9,451 bases of DNA, taken from contig CAKSNQ010000052.1 in the NCBI GenBank assembly GCA_934476315.1, forward strand, positions 1 through 9,451, written 5' to 3'. Both the position numbers and the translations under genes were made by a program. The notes below the pieces were generated by a model that was given only the letters and a program-made list of their open reading frames with translations, ran no database searches and was not told the origin of the DNA. This DNA is from an uncultured Eubacteriales bacterium (lineage in GTDB: Bacteria; Bacillota; Clostridia; Oscillospirales; CAG-272). This document shows, piece by piece, positions 5,561 to 9,451 of the stretch (position 1 is its first letter; the number at the start of each line of letters is the position of its first letter).

Positions 5561-7129
5561 ATGAAAGCATTTCAACCCATGCCGCTCCTTACCGCGTCGC
5601 AGATGCGCGCCTGCGACGCCGCCGCCATCAAGGGAGGGGAGCCATCGCAGACCCTGATGGAGCGCGCCGCCCGCGGCGCCCTTCAGATTCTGTGCGACGC
5701 CCCGGAAATTTCCCTGCACCGCCGACATCGGCTTGTCGTCCTTTGCGGCGGCGGGAACAACGGCGGGGACGGCTTTGCCATGGCGCGTTTCGCCAAGGAG
5801 ACCGGGTACGAAGTCGTTGCCTGCTATGCCGGTGAAAACAGTGTGCCCGATCTGTCGAAGTCCATGCAGCCCGAGTGTGCCCGCCAGTATTCCCTGTGGA
5901 CCGAGGCGGGCGGAGAAACGCTGACCGCCCTGCCCATCATCGACCACACGCGCGATATTTTGATCGACGCGCTCCTCGGCATCGGGCTGAAAAGTGCCCC
6001 CCGTCCCGAAATGGCGGAATGGATCCGGGCGGCAAACGGGAGCGGGGCGCGGATTCTTTCCGTGGACCTTCCCTCCGGCGTCAACGCGGACACCGGCGAC
6101 GTCCCGGGCGAGACAATCCACGCGACGCTGACCGTCACCATTGCCTATCCGAAAATCGGACTACTCCTCTACCCCGCCGCCGCTCACGTCGGCAGGCTCG
6201 CCGTCTGTCCGATCGGCGTTACCACAAAGGCGCTGGAGACTGAGTCGGCGCCGCGCGCGTTTTACCTCCGACCGGAGGACCTCGGTGTCCTGTACCCGCG
6301 CCCCGCCTACGCCAACAAGGGCACGTTCGGGCGGGTCCTCGTCATCGGCGGGGCGTCCGGCATGTGCGGCGCGGCATATTTCGCCGCCAAATCCGCCTAC
6401 CGCGCCGGCGCGGGGCTGGTGGAAATTCTGACCTGCCCCGACAACCGAATCCCACTGCAAACTTTGCTTCCCGAAGCCGTCCTCACGCTCCCCCCGGAGG
6501 GTCAGGATAACGCGCTTCTGACCGCCGCGCTGGAGCGCGCCGACGCCGTTGTGCTCGGCTGCGGCCTCGGGCAAAGCGATACCGCCGCCGCACTCGTCTC
6601 AGCGGTTCTCGGTCAGTGTCACAAGCCTCTCGTCCTCGATGCCGACGCCTTGAACCTGCTCGCCGCAAGCGCCTCCCTGCGGGATGAACTTCTGCGGAAC
6701 CGCACCGCACCGCTCGTCCTCACACCGCACCTCGGCGAGGCGTCCCGCCTGTCCGGTCTGCCGATCACTTCCCTGACCGCCGACCTGCCGCAAAGCGCCC
6801 GCTTGCTGGCGCAAAAATATCACGCCGTCTGCGTTCTCAAGGACGCCCGCACCGTCGTCGCTGACGAGGAGCGTTTTTACATTCAGAATCGCGGGAACAG
6901 CGGCATGGCAACCGGCGGGAGCGGCGACTGTCTTGCCGGAATCGTCGCCTCCCTGCTCGCCCAGTACCGGGCTCAGACCGACCTGAACCCCACCTCCCTC
7001 GCGGCGCTCGCCACGCTTTTGCACGCCATGGCGGGCGACGATGCAAGCGAACGCCTCGGCGCCCCCGCGGTCATGGCAAGCGACATTGCCGACAGCATCG
7101 GCGCCGTCATCCGGGCGCTGACACACTGA
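5561..7129 (+). CDS. nnrD: Bifunctional NAD(P)HX epimerase/dehydratase
   Basis: This 522-residue protein fuses both halves of the NAD(P)H-hydrate repair system, which converts the damaged hydrates NADHX and NADPHX back to NADH and NADPH. The N-terminal YjeF_N-type epimerase part (about 1-225) shows 'LLTASQMRACDAAAI', 'LCGGGNNGGDGFAMAR' (61-76) and 'SVDLPSGVNADTGD' (167-180). The C-terminal YjeF_C/carbohydrate-kinase-like dehydratase part (about 245-522) shows 'NKGTFGRVLVIGGASGMCGAA' (252-272), 'LGCGLGQ', 'LVLDADALN' (357-365), 'LTPHLGEASRL' and 'NSGMATGGSGDCLAGI' (446-461), where D456 is the expected catalytic residue. The motif 'VLKDARTVV' has Asp where Gly is more usual. The start at 5561 is chosen over an in-frame ATG at 5444 because GGAGG (5549-5553 region) sits about eight bases upstream and the promoter lies between the two. 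No clear terminator separates it from the sigma-factor gene 86 bases downstream. Confidence 0.95.
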   Translation: MKAFQPMPLLTASQMRACDAAAIKGGEPSQTLMERAARGALQILCDAPEISLHRRHRLVVLCGGGNNGGDGFAMARFAKETGYEVVACYAGENSVPDLSKSMQPECARQYSLWTEAGGETLTALPIIDHTRDILIDALLGIGLKSAPRPEMAEWIRAANGSGARILSVDLPSGVNADTGDVPGETIHATLTVTIAYPKIGLLLYPAAAHVGRLAVCPIGVTTKALETESAPRAFYLRPEDLGVLYPRPAYANKGTFGRVLVIGGASGMCGAAYFAAKSAYRAGAGLVEILTCPDNRIPLQTLLPEAVLTLPPEGQDNALLTAALERADAVVLGCGLGQSDTAAALVSAVLGQCHKPLVLDADALNLLAASASLRDELLRNRTAPLVLTPHLGEASRLSGLPITSLTADLPQSARLLAQKYHAVCVLKDARTVVADEERFYIQNRGNSGMATGGSGDCLAGIVASLLAQYRAQTDLNPTSLAALATLLHAMAGDDASERLGAPAVMASDIADSIGAVIRALTH

Positions 7130-7203
7130 CGGGTGCACGGCAAAAAAATTTTTCAAAACCACCCAATGAACCAATCCCCCGACACACTTTCATAGCGGAA
7201 GGC

Positions 7204-7209
7204 AGGTGA
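7204..7209 (+). promoter_or_regulatory. Ribosome binding site of the sigma-factor gene
   Basis: AGGTGA ends six bases before the ATG at 7216, a good match and spacing. No convincing promoter is visible in 7130-7215, so the sigma gene may be read from the nnrD transcript or use an alternative sigma factor. Confidence 0.6.
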
Positions 7210-7215
7210 GAAAGA

Positions 7216-8775
7216 ATGGCAGACCCCGAGATCATCGCACAATACGTCGAAAAGATTTACGCATACGCGATCAACCACACCTACTCCGCGCAGGAGGCTG
7301 ACGAGCTGTCGCAGGAGATTCTGCTTGCCGCGCTCCAAAGCCTCGCAAAGCTCCGGGACGCCGACCGCTTTGAGCCGTGGCTGTGGGGCGTTGCCGCGAA
7401 TGTCACCAAATCGTTTCGGCGCTCCATGGGAAAACAGCGCGCGATGTATTCCTACGACATGCCCGAGGAGCTTCCCTGCGACGCGGACGAGGACGACTCC
7501 GCCGCGGTCGAGGAGCTGTACGGGCAACTGCGGGAGAAGATCGCGATGCTCTCCCGCATTTATCGGGAAATCACCATTCTTTACTACTACGACGGCCTCT
7601 CCACCAAGCAAATTGCGGCGCGCCTGAATATCCCCGAGGGTACCGTCACCTGGTGCCTCTCGGAAGCGCGCAAGAAACTGAAAAAGGAGTGTGTCAGTAT
7701 GAAGGAAACTGCCCTGCGCCCCGTCAGAATGAACATTGGTATTTACGGAAGCGGAAATTACAATGGAAAGACCATCCCGTTCCCCTCCGAGTACATCGAC
7801 GACGCCCTGTCGCAGAACATCCTGTATCAATGCTATGATTCCACCTCCACTGTCGAGGAGCTTGCCAAAACCTGCGGCGTCCCCGCCTACTACATCGAGG
7901 ATCGGATTGAAAATCTTCTGAAGCGTGAGGCAATCCTGGAGGTCAAAAAGGGCGCTTTCCGTACCAATTTTATCATCTGGACGGACAAGTACGGCATCTA
8001 TTGCGAGGAAAACGCAGAAAAATCCCTGATGCCTTTGATGGGTCGCCTGTTGGACGCGCTGAACGGCATTGCAAATGAAGCATGGAAAATTGATTTTTAC
8101 AAGGCAGAGAAAACCAAAAATGACCTGTGGACGCTGTTCGGCGCTATGGCGTTTGAATATGTCAACCGCCGCTATAACGACCTGCCCTACCCGCCGATAG
8201 CGACCCGTTACGACGGCTATCGCTGGGCTTATATCGGACGTGCGGAAACCGACGCGAAACGCCGAATCGACGTTTCAAGGCAGCATTGCGCCAACCTCGG
8301 CAGCCGGGGAGATTTCAGCCACACGGTCTATGGGCGTATCCCGGGAACCCGGTTTCGCCGGATGATGTATGACACCTACATCAACGCATGTACGGATATT
8401 CTGTATCAGGGGCGCTCCGAGGACACCGCCGCCGTTGCGGATGCCGTCCGGGACGGCTACATCGTCCGGCGGGAGGACGGGAGCTTTTTCGTCACCACAC
8501 CGTCGTTCATGCGGGGGCAGAAATCCGCCTTTGACACGATCGCGGAAGAACACCTCGCCCCGCTCATGCCGGAGTATTCCGAAATTGTCCATGGATTTGT
8601 CGGCGGATATAAAAAGCTGTTCCCAGCGCACCTGCAGGACGACGCGGACAGAATGTGCCACCTGATGTTCGTAGGGCTGTTTTCCACCATTGCCGATTAC
8701 GCCCTGCGCACCGGCGTCATCACTCCCCCCACCGGAAACGGGTACTGTGACGTCATGGTGCAACACGAAAAGTAA
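7216..8775 (+). CDS. Sigma-70 family (ECF-like) sigma factor with a long C-terminal extension
   Basis: The 519-residue protein starts with sigma region 2 (about 8-70: 'YAINHTYSAQEADELSQEILLAALQSL' and 'RFEPWLWGVAANVTKSFRR'), an acidic linker (81-98), and sigma region 4 (about 105-158: 'LSRIYREITILYYYDGLSTKQIAARLNIPEGTVTWCLSEARKKLKKE'-like helix-turn-helix). These recognise -10 and -35 elements. A typical ECF factor would end near residue 165; here about 350 residues follow. The extension has a second winged-helix-like piece (about 209-240: 'STVEELAKTCGVPAYYIEDRIENLLKREAI') and a mixed region with 'YDGYRWAYIGR' and 'RRMMYDTYINAC'. No transmembrane segment and no anti-sigma gene is present next to it, so the extension may itself control activity, as in some other extended ECF groups; this is inference. 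The target promoters are unknown. Confidence 0.88.
   Translation: MADPEIIAQYVEKIYAYAINHTYSAQEADELSQEILLAALQSLAKLRDADRFEPWLWGVAANVTKSFRRSMGKQRAMYSYDMPEELPCDADEDDSAAVEELYGQLREKIAMLSRIYREITILYYYDGLSTKQIAARLNIPEGTVTWCLSEARKKLKKECVSMKETALRPVRMNIGIYGSGNYNGKTIPFPSEYIDDALSQNILYQCYDSTSTVEELAKTCGVPAYYIEDRIENLLKREAILEVKKGAFRTNFIIWTDKYGIYCEENAEKSLMPLMGRLLDALNGIANEAWKIDFYKAEKTKNDLWTLFGAMAFEYVNRRYNDLPYPPIATRYDGYRWAYIGRAETDAKRRIDVSRQHCANLGSRGDFSHTVYGRIPGTRFRRMMYDTYINACTDILYQGRSEDTAAVADAVRDGYIVRREDGSFFVTTPSFMRGQKSAFDTIAEEHLAPLMPEYSEIVHGFVGGYKKLFPAHLQDDADRMCHLMFVGLFSTIADYALRTGVITPPTGNGYCDVMVQHEK
7684..7701 (+). promoter_or_regulatory. Possible internal translation start within the sigma gene
   Basis: AAGGAG (7684-7689) lies nine bases before an in-frame ATG (7699-7701, Met162), exactly where the sigma part ends and the extension begins. 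Initiation there would make the 358-residue extension as a separate protein. The purine-rich stretch also encodes Lys-Lys-Glu of the final sigma helix, so chance is a fair alternative. Confidence 0.35.
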
Positions 8776-8811
8776 AGCCAAAACAGCCACTCTCGCAAAA
8801 CAAGCGGAAAC

Positions 8812-8851
8812 GGCGCCCCTCTTTGAGTCTGAAACTTCAAGCGGGGGCGCC
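8812..8851 (+). terminator. Long stem-loop 36 bases after the sigma gene, lacking a T run
   Basis: GGCGCCCC (8812-8819) pairs with GGGGCGCC (8844-8851). Inside, CTTTGAGT (8821-8828) pairs with ACTTCAAG (8834-8841) with one mismatch and one G-T pair, leaving a CTGAA loop. The position fits a 3'-end structure of the sigma transcript, but no T run follows, so termination would be weak; it may instead protect the mRNA end. Confidence 0.45.
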
Positions 8852-8854
8852 TCG

Positions 8855-8893
8855 TCGCACCCGCCACGCGACATCGCACCCGCCGCATGTCGC
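8855..8893. repeat. 11-base direct repeat with overlapping inverted repeat
   Basis: TCGCACCCGCC occurs at 8855-8865 and again at 8874-8884, a 19-base period. Overlapping this, GCGACAT (8868-8874) pairs with ATGTCGC (8887-8893) around a 12-base loop. TTTTT follows only at 8902-8906, eight bases past the stem, so it is at best a weak terminator. Confidence 0.5.
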
Positions 8894-9064
8894 ATCATTG
8901 CTTTTTACAGAAAAAAAGGAATGCAAACTTGATTCCCCGAACGGCATTTGTTTTCATTGCTGTTTTGAAAGTAAAGAAGTAATGCTGTCTACCGTATCAG
9001 AGTACCACCCCAACTGACGTGGGTTCGTCATCTCGTGCGCTTTGCGTGCTTTCATACCGTTTCT

Positions 9065-9095
9065 GCTCCAAGACACTTGCTCTTGGAGCTTTTTT
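9065..9095 (+). terminator. Rho-independent terminator with no gene close upstream
   Basis: GCTCCAAGA (9065-9073) pairs with TCTTGGAGC (9081-9089), nine base pairs around a 7-base loop, followed directly by TTTTTT (9090-9095). This is a textbook intrinsic terminator on the plus strand. The nearest plus-strand stop codon is at 8775, so it ends either a very long 3' untranslated region of the sigma mRNA or an independent small RNA. Confidence 0.85.
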
Positions 9096-9184
9096 CGTCC
9101 ACTGTTTCCGCGCGTTCCTCGTTTGTCTGTGTTAAAAACTGTGGTCAGATTGCTTTTGGCGCGGATTCCGGGCGGGCTTTGTCG

Positions 9185-9212
9185 GCAGAAAAAAGAACAG
9201 AGTTTTTTCTGC
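9185..9212. repeat. 10-bp perfect inverted repeat
   Basis: GCAGAAAAAA (9185-9194) is the exact reverse complement of TTTTTTCTGC (9203-9212), with an 8-base loop. No T run follows the stem outside the arm on either strand. It could be a weak terminator through the T run in its own arm, a protein-binding palindrome, or a chance A/T-rich structure. Confidence 0.45.
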
Positions 9213-9231
9213 TGCACTCAAAAATCTGTAA

Positions 9232-9451
9232 ATGGTCAGGTCTGTGGTCAACCGCGCTTCATTGTATATGCCGCCAGCATGTTTCAATCCTGTCTGTGAC
9301 ACAAACTGTGCTCAAAATCATAGCCTGCAGAACCGATTTTTGCGGCGCAGTAGACAAAGAAAAGGGATTTGAAATTCAATTATTTTCGCAACTGTCGCCG
9401 CAGGGTTTTATAACCGACAGCTCCTCAAAGCAATCCGGCGAGGCGAGACAC
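9232..9451 (+). CDS. Open reading frame running off the right edge, uncertain
   Basis: A stop at 9229-9231 is followed at once by ATG 9232, and the frame stays open to the last base (73 codons). The end reads 'GFEIQLFSQLSPQGFITDSS'. No ribosome binding site precedes this ATG or the in-frame ATG at 9268. The codon use is much less GC-rich at third positions than in the real genes of this window, and I recognise no domain. It may be a chance open frame in a non-coding region, or the start of a gene whose body lies outside. Confidence 0.2.

Larger units (their letters stand above)
8776..9451. other. Long region without a convincing gene after the sigma gene
   Basis: About 676 bases follow the sigma stop. 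The frames here lack ribosome binding sites, recognisable domains and the GC-rich third positions of the neighbouring genes, and from about 8900 the base composition is visibly richer in A and T. The region contains a long stem-loop (8812-8851), an 11-base direct repeat with an inverted repeat (8855-8893), a clear plus-strand terminator (9065-9095), a 10-bp palindrome (9185-9212) and an open frame leaving the window (from 9232). Confidence 0.6.

Noticed and set aside
5447..6121. Minus-strand open frame opposite the epimerase part of nnrD
   Set aside because: It is antisense to unmistakable YjeF_N motifs and crosses the divergent promoter region.
7131..7164. Terminator between nnrD and the sigma gene
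   Set aside because: The GGGTG/CACCC arms enclose an A/T palindrome but give no stable stem and no T run after it.
7153..7830. Minus-strand open frame of 225 codons opposite the sigma region
   Set aside because: It is antisense to clear sigma region 2 and 4 motifs; the apparent protein wording comes from codon complementarity.
8954..9217. Minus-strand 87-codon open frame over the terminator at 9065-9095
   Set aside because: It has no RBS or domain, reads through a strong hairpin element, and its composition does not match the coding genes.
9271..9300. CRISPR-like GTTTCAATCC word near 9281
   Set aside because: It occurs once; there are no regularly spaced repeats or cas genes.

Overview
The window looks like chromosomal DNA from a GC-rich member of the Firmicutes (class Clostridia, probably Oscillospiraceae/Ruminococcaceae-like). 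Supporting signs are strong GGAGG-type ribosome binding sites, SigA-type promoters (one a perfect TTGACA-17-TATAAT), a DUF5685-like gene coupled to a J-domain gene, and a sigma factor with a long C-terminal extension. No phage, plasmid, CRISPR, insertion sequence, tRNA or rRNA gene was recognised. Family names come from reading the proteins; no search was run.

Layout. (1) 1-948, plus strand: the C-terminal part of a secreted-type protein with repeated SH3-like segments; its start lies outside the window. (2) 949-1174: a convergent junction holding three inverted repeats, two of which share a GTTAAAAA core. (3) 1175-3486, minus strand: a tight three-gene operon, read as DUF5685-like protein, then J-domain/TPR-like protein with a cysteine-rich tail (4-base ATGA overlap), then a small multi-pass membrane protein (27-base gap). 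A probable promoter lies at 3523-3551. (4) 3650-5387, minus strand: a HELGH membrane metalloprotease-like gene followed by a ThiF/TcdA-type E1-like enzyme, with a perfect consensus promoter in front. (5) 5561-7129, plus strand: the bifunctional NAD(P)HX repair enzyme, on its own divergent extended -10 promoter. (6) 7216-8775, plus strand: a sigma-70 family (ECF-like) factor carrying about 350 extra residues. (7) 8776-9451: no convincing gene, but several stem-loops, a clear plus-strand terminator at 9065-9095, and an open frame running off the right edge.

How the genes relate. NnrD and TcdA are both housekeeping functions (repair of damaged NAD(P)H and maturation of a tRNA modification); their closeness may be incidental. 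The least understood parts are the DUF5685/J-protein/membrane-protein operon, where the two soluble proteins are rich in Cys or Asp motifs, and the sigma factor, whose C-terminal region has an additional winged-helix-like segment and a possible internal translation start. These are the best candidates for undescribed biology, but what they do cannot be read from the sequence.
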